Source of the DNA: an uncultured Oscillospiraceae bacterium | Lineage (GTDB): Bacteria > Bacillota > Clostridia > Oscillospirales > Acutalibacteraceae | Direction of reading: 5' to 3' | DNA: 64,000 nt | Assembly (NCBI GenBank): GCA_900545655.1 | Contig: UQZY01000001.1 | Span: 36,069-100,068, forward strand | Shown: piece after piece, positions 51,875-60,191 of the stretch | Position numbering within the stretch: the first letter of the stretch is position 1 | Layout of the letters: each line of letters starts with the position of its first letter | The notes under the pieces: generated by a model | What the model saw: only the letters and a program-made list of their open reading frames with translations | Database searches by the model: none | What the model was told of the DNA's origin: nothing | Translations under genes and position numbers: made by a program

Positions 51875-53981
51875 TCTTAGAACTCCTCTTCTTTGCTGCG
51901 GCTGTTTCATATCCGCAGCCTTCCTTAAGGCATATGTACGAGCTTTTATGCTTGAAAAGGCTTCCTCCGCACTGAGGACATTTTACATCCTTTACAGGTG
52001 CATCCCAAGTGCTGAAGTCACACTCGGGGTAATTACTGCATCCGTAGAAGACAAAGCCTTTTTTTGATTTTCTCTGTATTACATTGCCGCCGCACTTAGG
52101 ACAAACTGCGCCGGTCTCCTGTATGAGAGGCTTCGTGTTTTTACACTCGGGATATCCCGGACACGCAAGGAATTTTCCGAAACGTCCGGTCTTTATAACC
52201 ATCATTCTTCCGCACTTTTCACACGGAATATCCGTCTTATCCTCCTCAAGCTGAATCTTTACACCCTCCATGTCGGCCTTTGCCTTCTTAAGCGTTGCCT
52301 CGAGGTCGTCATAGAAATCCGAAATCATTCCCACATACTCGAGCTTACCCTCACTTATTTCATCGAGGTTGGTCTCCATCTGAGCGGTGAATTTCGTGTT
52401 TACAAACTTCGGGAACTTGCTCTTTAAGAGAGATGTTGTAGCCTCGCCGAGCTCTGTGGGTTTAAGAAGCTTTCCGTCGCGTACAACATACTCACGCGAA
52501 ATTATTGTCGTAATTATGGAAGCATACGTACTGGGACGTCCTACTCCGTTTTCTTCAAGAGCCTTTACAAGAGATGCCTCTGTGTATCTTGCCGGGGGCT
52601 GAGTAAAGTGCTGATTTCCGAGAAGCTCCTTGAGCTTCAGCTTGTCACCGACAGCGAGAGCGGGAAGCATTGCGCTGCCTTCCTCATCCTCTGCGTCATT
52701 GTCGTAAAGAACTGTGAAGCCGTCAAATTTCACACTGTAGCCGCTGGCTGAAAACGTGCAGTATTCACCGCTGTTTTCATCGACTGCAGCCTTTATCTCA
52801 GCCTTCACGGTATTCTGGATACAGGTTGCCATAAGGCTTGCGATAAATCTCTGCCAGATGAGCTTATAAAGCTTATACTGGTCTGTTGTAAGGGAGGACT
52901 TTGCCTCCTCCGGTGTAAGAGCCACATTTGTGGGGCGAATTGCCTCATGCGCGTCCTGTGCGTTATTACGTGACTTGAAATAGCGTGGCTTCTCGGGAAC
53001 ATATTTGTCACCGTAGGTCTCACGGATATACGCATCCGTCATTGCGCGCGCTTCCTCCGAGATACGGAGAGAATCCGTTCTCATGTATGTTATAAGACCG
53101 GTCTGACCGTGTCCTCCTACGTTAACGCCTTCATAAAGCTCCTGAGCAACCTTCATTGTACGCTTTGCCTGGAAGCCGAGACGTCTTGATGCGTCCTGCT
53201 GAAGAGTGGATGTGATAAACGGAGGTGCCGGCTGTTTTTTTCTGGTTCCCTTTTTCACGCTTGAAACCGTATATGAGGCATTTTCAAGACGTTTGAGGTA
53301 TTTATCCGACTGTTCCTTGTTTTCAATCTTCACCTTTCCCGTCTCATCGCCGACAAAAGACGCCGAAAAAGCCTTACGTGCGGACTGAGGAATAAACTTT
53401 GCATCGAGAGTCCAGTATTCCTCGGGACTAAAAGCTCTTATCTCCTCTTCACGGTCAACGATAAGTCTTACCGCAACACTCTGAACACGACCGGCAGAAA
53501 GACCGCGTCTTATCTTCTGAGAAACAAACGGGCTGAGTCTGTAGCCTACAAGCCTGTCAAGAATACGGCGAGCCTGCTGAGCATTTACAAGATCCATGTC
53601 AATCTTGTGAGGATGCGCGATACCGTTCATTATTCCCGTTTTCGTTATCTCGTTGAAGGTAACACGGTTAGCCTCATTCATGTCAAGACCGAGAAGGGTT
53701 GCGAGATGCCATGAAATTGCTTCTCCTTCACGGTCCGGGTCCGTTGCGAGATAAACTTCGTCAGCGGCTTCAACATCCGCCTTCAACTCGCGGACAAGAT
53801 TTTCCTTTCCCTTTATTACTGCGTATTTCGGCTCAAAGTTGTTTTTTACGTCTACATTGAGCTTTGCGGCAGGAAGATCTCTTACATGACCCATTGATGC
53901 CACAACATCATAGTCCTTGCCGAGATAACTTTTTATGGTCTTTGTTTTTGTAGGTGACTCAACAATAATAAGTTTTGACAT
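51867..53981 (-). CDS. topA: DNA topoisomerase I
   Basis: This type IA enzyme relaxes negative supercoils. The 704 residues have the Toprim domain (IVESPTKTKTIKSYLG, ATDPDREGEA), the catalytic tyrosine in LITYMRTDSL, and three C-terminal zinc ribbons with CxxC pairs (CEKCG, CPKCG, CPQCG). A basic KKRSSKNG tail ends it. It follows dprA by 15 bases. Confidence 0.98.
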   Translation of the reverse strand: MSKLIIVESPTKTKTIKSYLGKDYDVVASMGHVRDLPAAKLNVDVKNNFEPKYAVIKGKENLVRELKADVEAADEVYLATDPDREGEAISWHLATLLGLDMNEANRVTFNEITKTGIMNGIAHPHKIDMDLVNAQQARRILDRLVGYRLSPFVSQKIRRGLSAGRVQSVAVRLIVDREEEIRAFSPEEYWTLDAKFIPQSARKAFSASFVGDETGKVKIENKEQSDKYLKRLENASYTVSSVKKGTRKKQPAPPFITSTLQQDASRRLGFQAKRTMKVAQELYEGVNVGGHGQTGLITYMRTDSLRISEEARAMTDAYIRETYGDKYVPEKPRYFKSRNNAQDAHEAIRPTNVALTPEEAKSSLTTDQYKLYKLIWQRFIASLMATCIQNTVKAEIKAAVDENSGEYCTFSASGYSVKFDGFTVLYDNDAEDEEGSAMLPALAVGDKLKLKELLGNQHFTQPPARYTEASLVKALEENGVGRPSTYASIITTIISREYVVRDGKLLKPTELGEATTSLLKSKFPKFVNTKFTAQMETNLDEISEGKLEYVGMISDFYDDLEATLKKAKADMEGVKIQLEEDKTDIPCEKCGRMMVIKTGRFGKFLACPGYPECKNTKPLIQETGAVCPKCGGNVIQRKSKKGFVFYGCSNYPECDFSTWDAPVKDVKCPQCGGSLFKHKSSYICLKEGCGYETAAAKKRSSKNG

Positions 53982-53996
53982 GTATTGTTTTCCTTC

Positions 53997-55253
53997 CTAT
54001 ATGAGTTTGTATTTTGTGTTCGGCAAAAAGGCGATGTATCCGAGAAGCTCAAGTTCGGTCAATGCACCGAAGATTTCATTCGCGGGCAGGTTCACCTCTG
54101 CCATGATTTCATTTACGGTTTTTTGTTTATAATCAAAGACTTCATACACCTTTGACGCCTGATAAGAGGCTTCTTCCGAAAGCACTCTCTTTTTCGGGAT
54201 TTTCTCTTCCGAAAAAGCGTCTTTCGAGACCCCTTCCTCCATCATCACAGGCGTATCCGATTTTTTAAAGTCCTTTTTTATCTGTTCTGTTATTTCTGTT
54301 ATGAGATCCGGATAAGCATTTACCCCATAGGCTGTTATGCTTTCCGAGAGATCCGTTTTTTCGTCAATTATTATCTTACCGGGGAATCTGACAAGGTATT
54401 CTTCAAGAACGTCGAACGAAGTCCGTACTGTCTTCGCACCGTCTCTTATGAGCTCCCTTGTGCCCGTACAGGTGGTTCCGAGCAAATCGGACGGCACGGC
54501 AAAAACATCCCGTCCCATCTCATTAGCATACCTTGCGGTTATGAGCGAGCCGCTTTTTACTCCCGCTTCTATGACAACCGTACCCTCGCAAAGCCCCGCA
54601 ATTATCCGATTTCGCACCGGAAAAGAGCCTCTTGCCGGCGGCAAAAGCGGAGGATGCTCCGAAACAAGAACTCCGTTTTTTGAAACGGCTCTCCGGAGCG
54701 GTTCATTTTCCGAAAGATAAGAACTGCCTATTCCGCACCCCAGCACACAAACGGTTTTTCCGCCGGAAGCAATCGCTCCGGTATGTGCTGCCGAATCGAT
54801 GCCGAGTGCTCCGCCGCTGACAATGAGAAAACCCGAAGAGGAAAGCGTTCTTGAGAGCTTTTCCGCCGCAAGCCTGCTGAGCTCGCTCGCTTTTCTTGTC
54901 CCGACAACGGCAACAGGTATCTTGTTTTTAAAACAGGTCATATCTCCCCTCGTGTAAAGCACCAGCGGGAAGTCTCGGATTTCAAGAAGCCTTTTCGGAT
55001 AAAGCTCCGTGTCAGGCGTTATCACATCCACCTTTTCCTTGCCGCACACGGACAATATTTCGTAGGTTTTTTCAATATCCGTTTTCTTTAATTTTTCTAT
55101 CTGACGCGCCGAAAAAACACCGGAAAGCTTAAGTGCCTTTTCGTCTGACATAAATATCTCTTCCGGAGAAGAAAAGAAAGAAAATATTCTGTCGGTTACG
55201 GCGCCTGCGCCAAGCGCATGTTGAAGCCATATGTAATAGTTACTGTTTGTCAT
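53997..55253 (-). CDS. dprA: DNA-processing protein DprA
   Basis: DprA loads RecA on incoming single-stranded DNA during transformation and is widespread even in species not known to be competent. The 418 residues include an N-terminal SAM-like region, the Rossmann core (VVGTRKASELSR, VSGGALGIDSAAHTGA, VLGCGIGSSY), and a C-terminal winged helix (about 345-418). It is longer than many DprA because of an insert of about 40 residues before the winged helix. It overlaps the next upstream gene by 14 bases. Confidence 0.95.
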   Translation of the reverse strand: MTNSNYYIWLQHALGAGAVTDRIFSFFSSPEEIFMSDEKALKLSGVFSARQIEKLKKTDIEKTYEILSVCGKEKVDVITPDTELYPKRLLEIRDFPLVLYTRGDMTCFKNKIPVAVVGTRKASELSRLAAEKLSRTLSSSGFLIVSGGALGIDSAAHTGAIASGGKTVCVLGCGIGSSYLSENEPLRRAVSKNGVLVSEHPPLLPPARGSFPVRNRIIAGLCEGTVVIEAGVKSGSLITARYANEMGRDVFAVPSDLLGTTCTGTRELIRDGAKTVRTSFDVLEEYLVRFPGKIIIDEKTDLSESITAYGVNAYPDLITEITEQIKKDFKKSDTPVMMEEGVSKDAFSEEKIPKKRVLSEEASYQASKVYEVFDYKQKTVNEIMAEVNLPANEIFGALTELELLGYIAFLPNTKYKLI

Positions 55254-56046
55254 TTCTGGACATCACCATTTCCCACATAATTATAGAAGCTGCCGCTCCC
55301 GCATTAAGTGATTCCGCTCTGCCCGTCATTTTAATTGTAATTCTCTCATCACAGCACGACTGGACCTCTTTTGAAACGCCGTTCGCCTCGTTCCCTATCA
55401 CACACACTGCGCCGCTTGAAAAATCGGCTTTTGTGATTGACAAAGCCTCCGCACTGGGAGTAGAAGCATAGACCTTCATTCCGAGAGCTTGCAAGTCGTG
55501 TATTGTTTTGATTACGTCGTCAGTCAGCATTATTTGCACCCTGAGCAATGCACCCATAGATGCCCTCAATGCTTTTGGACTGTATATGTCGCACCCGCCG
55601 AAGACAATGAGTCCGTCTATACCGAGAGCCTCCGCCGTTCTGCTTACGGCTCCGAGGTTAGCCGGATCCTGAATGTTTTCCAGTAGTATGTACCTACCGT
55701 CTTTTGCGTTTATTTTATTACCGTCATTCCTTTTGTCAAGGGCGTTTATAACACAGAATACACCCTGAGGATTTTTTGTGTCCGACATCTTTACGGACAC
55801 GGCATCGCTTATTTCAAACACCTTTTCGGATACTGCAATAAGCTCTTCAAGTTTTTCTGTATTTTTATCGTAAATTTCCTTTGTAAAATAAAGTTCCTTT
55901 ATGCTTCGTCCGGAACGGAGAACATCCTCCACCAGACGAAGACCCTCAAGCACGAACAAGCCCTGCCTCTTCCGCTCCTTTGCGGAGGAAACCAGAGCAC
56001 AGTATTCTTTTATTTTGGGGTTGTTCACACTTGAAAGTATTTCCAT
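55240..56046 (-). CDS. SpoU/TrmH family rRNA or tRNA 2'-O-methyltransferase
   Basis: The 268 residues have an N-terminal substrate-binding region and the SPOUT knot. Motif 1 is ENIQDPANLGAVSRTAEALG, motif 2 is VIGNEANGVS, and motif 3 is IKMTGRAESLNAGAAASI. This fits 2'-O-ribose methyltransferases of the RlmB/TrmH type; the exact nucleotide is not determined. Its ribosome binding site begins about 20 bases after the terminator of the infC operon, leaving no room for a promoter. Confidence 0.9.
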   Translation of the reverse strand: MEILSSVNNPKIKEYCALVSSAKERKRQGLFVLEGLRLVEDVLRSGRSIKELYFTKEIYDKNTEKLEELIAVSEKVFEISDAVSVKMSDTKNPQGVFCVINALDKRNDGNKINAKDGRYILLENIQDPANLGAVSRTAEALGIDGLIVFGGCDIYSPKALRASMGALLRVQIMLTDDVIKTIHDLQALGMKVYASTPSAEALSITKADFSSGAVCVIGNEANGVSKEVQSCCDERITIKMTGRAESLNAGAAASIIMWEMVMSRNDKQ

Positions 56047-56065
56047 AAAAACTCCCTGTTATAGC

Positions 56066-56105
56066 AAAAAGCACGCCCGCGTACGCGTATACGTGTACGG
56101 GCGTG
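56066..56105 (-). terminator. Terminator after rplT
   Basis: CACGCCCG/CGGGCGTG (56072-56079 with 56098-56105) encloses a second near-palindrome (GTACGCGTATACGTGTAC). It is followed on the minus strand by CTTTTTGC. Confidence 0.85.
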
Positions 56106-56117
56106 TAAGCTTTTTAA

Positions 56118-56477
56118 TTATTTAGCAAGTGCAGCCTTTGCCTGCTCAGTGAGAGCCGTGAAAGCTGCGGGGTCAGCGATTGCTATCTCTGAAAGCATCT
56201 TTCTGTTAAGGTCAATACCTGCTTTTTTAAGGCCGTTTATGAATGTCGAATAATTCATTCCGTTAGCCTTGCATGCAGCAGAGATTCTTGTAATCCAAAG
56301 ACGACGGAAATCTCTCTTTTTCTGCTTTCTGCCGACATAAGCATAGTTGCCGGATTTCATTACGGCTTCTTTTGCCGTCTTGAAAAGCTTACTCTTTGAA
56401 CCGTAGTATCCCTTTGCAAGCTTTAAAGTTTTATTTCTTCTCTTGCGAGTCATCATTGCTCCCTTAATACGAGCCAT
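56118..56477 (-). CDS. rplT: 50S ribosomal protein L20
   Basis: L20 is an assembly-initiating 23S rRNA-binding protein and, in Firmicutes, the repressor of the infC-rpmI-rplT operon. The 119 residues match the family, with [20 protein letters not shown] at the start and [21 protein letters not shown]. The terminator lies 12 bases past the stop. Confidence 0.98.
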   Translation of the reverse strand: MARIKGAMMTRKRRNKTLKLAKGYYGSKSKLFKTAKEAVMKSGNYAYVGRKQKKRDFRRLWITRISAACKANGMNYSTFINGLKKAGIDLNRKMLSEIAIADPAAFTALTEQAKAALAK

Positions 56478-56513
56478 AACTTAGTACCTCCATAAAATAT
56501 CAAAGTTTTCCTC

Positions 56514-56711
56514 TTATTTGTAAGGAATAAGGCGCTTGATCTGCTTCTGATTTGTCTTGTCTGCAACTACCTGCTGACGGAGACCTCTTTTACGCTTTGT
56601 GCTCTTCTTTGTAAGGATGTGTGACTTGTTTGCATGCGCAATCATCGGCTTACCGTTCTTTGACATTTTGAAGCGCTTTTTCGCACCGCTGTGAGTCTTG
56701 ATCTTAGGCAT
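56514..56711 (-). CDS. rpmI: 50S ribosomal protein L35
   Basis: This 65-residue, very basic protein starts [14 protein letters not shown] and contains the [15 protein letters not shown] segment of L35. It lies between infC (24 bases) and rplT (36 bases) in the standard order. Confidence 0.98.
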   Translation of the reverse strand: MPKIKTHSGAKKRFKMSKNGKPMIAHANKSHILTKKSTKRKRGLRQQVVADKTNQKQIKRLIPYK

Positions 56712-56735
56712 ATCTTATTTTCCTCCTTGAAATAA

Positions 56736-57266
56736 TTACTTTGTCGTTTTCGGGCTCAAGAACATGAGCATCTGGCGACCTTCAAGCTTGGCTGCCTTCT
56801 CAACCTGCCCGAATTCAGCGCATGTTTCCGCAAATTCCTGCATAGTGGTAAGTCCGTTTTCCGGATGAGCCATTTCTCTTCCGCGGAAGCGAATAGAAAC
56901 TTTTACCTTGTTTCCGGCTTTAAGAAACTTCATAGCCTGATTTGCTTTTGTCTCAAAGTCATGAGTATCAATCTTAAGGGAAAGTCTTATTTCCTTTATG
57001 TCTACTACTTTCTGGTTTTTTCTGGCTTCCTTTTCACGCTTCGACTGCTCAAAGCGATACTTACCGTAGTCCATAATCTTGCATACAGGCGGTTTTGCCT
57101 GAGGAGCAATCTTTACAAGATCAAGATTTTTTTCCGTAGCGATTCTGAATGCATCCTTTGCAGACATGATGCCGAGCTGCTCGCCGTCATCTGTTACAAC
57201 ACGGACCTCTTTATCTCTGATCTCTTCGTTTATCTGGACCTCTTGTGCTTTGTTGCTAATGTTCAT
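56736..57266 (-). CDS. infC: Translation initiation factor IF-3
   Basis: IF-3 proofreads initiator tRNA and keeps subunits apart. The protein has the N domain (QINEEIRDKEVRVV), linker, and C domain (IDTHDFETKANQAMKFLKAGNKVKVSIRFRGRE). The start is ambiguous. ATG at 57266 is only 3 bases after GGAGG, while ATT at 57260 is 9 bases after it. AUU starts are known for infC in E. coli and Bacillus, so the protein may begin at ATT (175 codons). A longer ORF from 57317 would run through the leader terminator and is unlikely. Confidence 0.96.
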   Translation of the reverse strand: MNISNKAQEVQINEEIRDKEVRVVTDDGEQLGIMSAKDAFRIATEKNLDLVKIAPQAKPPVCKIMDYGKYRFEQSKREKEARKNQKVVDIKEIRLSLKIDTHDFETKANQAMKFLKAGNKVKVSIRFRGREMAHPENGLTTMQEFAETCAEFGQVEKAAKLEGRQMLMFLSPKTTK

Positions 57267-57277
57267 GCACCTCCAAA

Positions 57278-57387
57278 ATAAAATAAAAACGCGGACAGAA
57301 AAACTCTGTCCGCGCAATACTACCTTTTAGTATTGACCCGTGAACCGTAAGACACAGGTGAGAACAGAGCAGTTCTTCTTCGTTGTG
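57278..57387 (-). promoter_or_regulatory. L20-type leader with terminator ahead of infC
   Basis: The leader contains ACCTGTG/CACGGGT and AATACTA/TAGTATT hairpins, then a strong terminator CGCGGACAGA/TCTGTCCGCG (57290-57299 with 57305-57314) with TTTTTATTTTATTTT after it. The terminator ends just before the infC ribosome binding site. CTCTGT further upstream (near 57366) can pair with ACAGAG of the terminator stem and could be an antiterminator. The location and layout fit the L20-controlled attenuators of Firmicutes. Confidence 0.8.
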
Positions 57388-57392
57388 GTATG

Positions 57393-57421
57393 ATGTTAAC
57401 ACCTTTCATTCCCGTTGTCAA
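57393..57421 (-). promoter_or_regulatory. Promoter of infC-rpmI-rplT
   Basis: On the minus strand TTGACA (57421-57416), 17 bases, TAACAT (57398-57393). Confidence 0.75.
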
Positions 57422-57433
57422 TATATTTTTTAC

Positions 57434-57604
57434 TCACCAATCTCTGTTTTTTCTTGCGGTATCCTTTTCCTTTTTTCGGTTATACCTGCGTGAATCCGGT
57501 GATTTTCTCGTAACGGGAGAAAGGCTGCCCCAAGTTGAGCGCCTTTTGGAATAAAACTTCCTTTGTTCTTTTTTGCTCTGCTTCTTTATAGGAACTACTT
57601 TCAT
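57434..57604 (-). CDS. Small basic protein, 56 residues
   Basis: The ORF begins MKVVPIKKQSKKEQRKFY and contains STWGSLSPVTRKSPDSRRYN before a KKEKDTARKNRDW end. About 40 percent of residues are Lys or Arg. I recall similar short proteins with a TWG...PVTR...YNRKK pattern in gut Clostridia, but no function is known to me. The TGA precedes the infC promoter and the ATG lies 58 bases after the lexA stop, with AAAGG upstream. RNA binding or ribosome association is a guess from its charge. It falls below a 60-codon cutoff. Confidence 0.7.
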   Translation of the reverse strand: MKVVPIKKQSKKEQRKFYSKRRSTWGSLSPVTRKSPDSRRYNRKKEKDTARKNRDW

Positions 57605-57662
57605 AAGCCTTTTTAATACGTCTCACAGAAAGAGTCTTCTGCGGAGCATGTCTCTATAGTAA

Positions 57663-58262
57663 TTAATAATACCTCATTACTGCCACTACTCTTCCGAGGA
57701 TAACAAGTTCGTCACAGATAATAGGATCCATGTAATCGTTTTCAGGCTGGAGTCTGAAATGATCCTCTTCCCTATAGAAAGTTTTTACGGTTGCCTCGTC
57801 GTCTATAAGAGCGACAACCTTGTCACCGTTTCTTGCCTCGGGAGTCTGCTCGGCAACAATTATGTCACCGTCAAGAATTCCGGCGTTTATCATACTTTCT
57901 CCCTTTACGCGAAGAGCAAAAAGCGACTTGTCCGAGGAAAAGCTTCCGCCGTACGGTATGTAACCCTCAACCTGCTCAACCGCAAGAATGGGAGCTCCGG
58001 CTGTCACCGTCCCCACCAGAGGAACCTCCGTAATCTGCTTTGCCTCCTCCTTTATGTTGAGTCTTATTGAGCGTTTTAAAAGCGGATCTCTTGAGATATA
58101 CCCCGCATCTTCAAGTGCGTTGAGGTTCGCCTGAACAGAGGAGGTGGAACGAAGTCCGACTGCCGCACCTATTTCACGAACCGACGGGGGAACGGCCGTT
58201 TTCTGCGACCTTTCAAGCAAATACTCGTATATCTTTTTCTGCGTTTCGTTTATAGTTCCCAT
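57663..58262 (-). CDS. lexA: LexA repressor
   Basis: LexA represses SOS genes and self-cleaves when RecA is active. The 199 residues have an N-terminal winged helix (PSVREIGAAVGLRSTSSVQANLNAL), the Ala88-Gly89 cleavage site in VTAGAP, catalytic Ser123 in KGESMINAG, and Lys160 in EATVKTFYRE. ATG at 58262 has AAAGGAG 7 bases upstream; the longer start at 58316 would include the operator region. Two LexA-box-like sites flank its promoter, suggesting autoregulation. Confidence 0.96.
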   Translation of the reverse strand: MGTINETQKKIYEYLLERSQKTAVPPSVREIGAAVGLRSTSSVQANLNALEDAGYISRDPLLKRSIRLNIKEEAKQITEVPLVGTVTAGAPILAVEQVEGYIPYGGSFSSDKSLFALRVKGESMINAGILDGDIIVAEQTPEARNGDKVVALIDDEATVKTFYREEDHFRLQPENDYMDPIICDELVILGRVVAVMRYY

Positions 58263-58289
58263 TTTTATACTCCTTTCAGAAGACTGTTG

Positions 58290-58347
58290 TACAAATGTTC
58301 GTATAAAGTATAACAAATACTTTTGAAAAATGCAAACATTTGTTTAG
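58290..58347 (-). promoter_or_regulatory. lexA promoter with two LexA-box-like operators
   Basis: On the minus strand TTGCAT (58335-58330), 17 bases, TATACT (58312-58307). One site, CAAACATTTGTTTAG (58333-58347), overlaps the -35. The other, CGAACATTTGTA on the minus strand (58301-58290), covers the start point. Both share AACATTTGT and resemble the CGAAC-N4-GTTCG type box of Firmicutes. Confidence 0.65.
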
Positions 58348-58363
58348 ATGTTTTAAATAAAAA

Positions 58364-58393
58364 TTGATATTGCCGGATAAGGTATGTTAAAAT
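58364..58393 (+). promoter_or_regulatory. Promoter of the secreted-protein gene
   Basis: TTGATA (58364-58369), 18 bases, TAAAAT (58388-58393). The upstream LexA-like site ends 17 bases before its -35. Confidence 0.5.
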
Positions 58394-58460
58394 ACAGGTG
58401 ACACTACATAAGATATACATTGACAAACCCACGTTTGATTTTTTATCTCGGAGGGAAAAC

Positions 58461-60191
58461 ATGAAAAAAAATGAAAAAATTCTGATTTCCGTGCTTGCCG
58501 TCATACTTGTTCTTCTCGCAACCGTCGGGGTTGCCTTTGCGGCGGCTCCGCGTGATTTTCTTCAGCTTGTACTGAGTGACGGCGCATACACGAAGGTCAT
58601 GCTGGCAAAAAATCTTTCAACAACGTACCCGGCAGCCGAAAAAGTCATTGCAAAGCTTGAGGAAAATCAACTTGCATTTAAAGCCGACGGAACAGTAACG
58701 GCTGCTTTTAACGAGGATGCCTTCGGCGACAAAAAATCTTCGGATGCCGTATCAGATTACGTAAGCTCGCTGAAGCTCAACGCAGACCTTGCCGTAGACG
58801 GTTCTCTCGCAAAAGCCGACTACACTATAAGCGACTCAGACGCACCGGTTGTAACCGTAAGCTCCGCTTTGGACCCGACCGGCCTCTACATGAACGTAAA
58901 TCAGCTGGGTCTCGGCTGGCTCAACATGAGTGAAAAAAAGGATTTTGACCAGTACGGCGTAGGAACCGCGAACGAAACCTACGAAAACCTGGTCAAGTCA
59001 AAAACAGATAAGGTTCTGCGTGAAGCCGTTTACGGACACGCCGAAAAAATTCTGAATAAAATTCCGAGCGACAGTATCTCCATTGCTTCGGGAAAAGAGC
59101 TGCAAGTAGGTTCTCTTAAGGCAAAGGGAGACGTTGTTACGGTTATTCTCACAGCCGACGAGCTTCGAAATTGTATAAACACCGCAGCTGAAAGCATCTC
59201 AGACGACAAAAACACTTTTGAAAAGATAAACAGCTGCGTCCCCTCGGATGAACAGCTTTCCTATGAGGAGTACAAAGCAAAGGTTCTGAAAATAAGGGAT
59301 AAGCTCCTTGAAAAAACAGAAAAAGCAGAGCTTAAAACGGCAAACCTCGACTTTTTTGTAAACAGAAGAAACGAGATAGTTGCACTGAAGCTCGACCTTA
59401 GCAGCGAAAGTGTAACAAACCAGATTTCTCTCATTATCGCAGACGAAAAGGACAGAGGTATCTCCTTAAAGATAGAGGAGAACAATGAGATTTCCTTCCT
59501 TCTTGACGTTTTGAGAAATGATAAAAAATCCGGAAAAGTAGTTCTTCAAAAGACAACGGAAAGAGGTCCCATCCACGTAGAGGCAACTTATTCGGACCTT
59601 GTGATAAAGGGCGATAAGCTCTCCGGTCATTTTGTTACCGAGCCCTTTGAACTGCCGGGAGAAAATGAACTCGGCAGCGTAACTCTTGATCTTAAGGTAA
59701 CGGGAAGTCCTTCCTCACTGGATATACTTCTTAAAACCGATATCGAAAAATTCGGAAGCACGGAGATCTCTCTCAAAGCGGAAAAGGTATCCTTTAAATC
59801 TTTCACAACGCCGAAGGCCGCCGAGATTTCACCGTACGACAGGGATAAGTTCAAGGAAGCTTCCGTAAACTATTTACTGAAAAACATGCCGGAAACACAC
59901 CCATCCTTCAGAGTTGTTTATGCAGATATTCTCACTTCTTCAATAAACGGTGCCGTGGGAGATCTCATAAGCGCACTCACCGGCAATGAAAACAGTCTCG
60001 GCAGGATGATCGGCAAGTTTATAAACGGGGATGACCTGTCAAACGCAATAGGCGGAATAATTGACAGCGCTATAAAAGGAGACACATCAGGCATAGGAAA
60101 TATCGTAAGTGACTTTTTCAAGGCTTTCGGCCTGAAAGGCAGTGATTTAAATGAAATTTATCGACATCTCCAGGGACCTGCTGACCTCTGA
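58461..60191 (+). CDS. Secreted or membrane-anchored protein of unknown function
   Basis: The 576 residues begin with a hydrophobic signal or anchor segment (about 6-27, ILISVLAVILVLLATVGVAFA), and AFA-AA would suit signal peptidase. The rest is a mixed alpha/beta extracellular region rich in Lys, Asp, Ser and Glu. There are repeated short hydrophobic strands (LDLSSESVTNQISLII, VTLDLKVTGSPSSLDILL) and a Gly/Asp/Ile-rich end. I recognise no family. ATG at 58461 has GGAGGG upstream. It overlaps the cyclase gene by 41 bases, so the two are probably co-expressed. Confidence 0.7.
   Translation: MKKNEKILISVLAVILVLLATVGVAFAAAPRDFLQLVLSDGAYTKVMLAKNLSTTYPAAEKVIAKLEENQLAFKADGTVTAAFNEDAFGDKKSSDAVSDYVSSLKLNADLAVDGSLAKADYTISDSDAPVVTVSSALDPTGLYMNVNQLGLGWLNMSEKKDFDQYGVGTANETYENLVKSKTDKVLREAVYGHAEKILNKIPSDSISIASGKELQVGSLKAKGDVVTVILTADELRNCINTAAESISDDKNTFEKINSCVPSDEQLSYEEYKAKVLKIRDKLLEKTEKAELKTANLDFFVNRRNEIVALKLDLSSESVTNQISLIIADEKDRGISLKIEENNEISFLLDVLRNDKKSGKVVLQKTTERGPIHVEATYSDLVIKGDKLSGHFVTEPFELPGENELGSVTLDLKVTGSPSSLDILLKTDIEKFGSTEISLKAEKVSFKSFTTPKAAEISPYDRDKFKEASVNYLLKNMPETHPSFRVVYADILTSSINGAVGDLISALTGNENSLGRMIGKFINGDDLSNAIGGIIDSAIKGDTSGIGNIVSDFFKAFGLKGSDLNEIYRHLQGPADL

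Noticed and set aside
57267..57317. N-terminal extension of IF-3 from 57317.
   Set aside because: It would translate the leader terminator hairpin and adds residues not found in IF-3.
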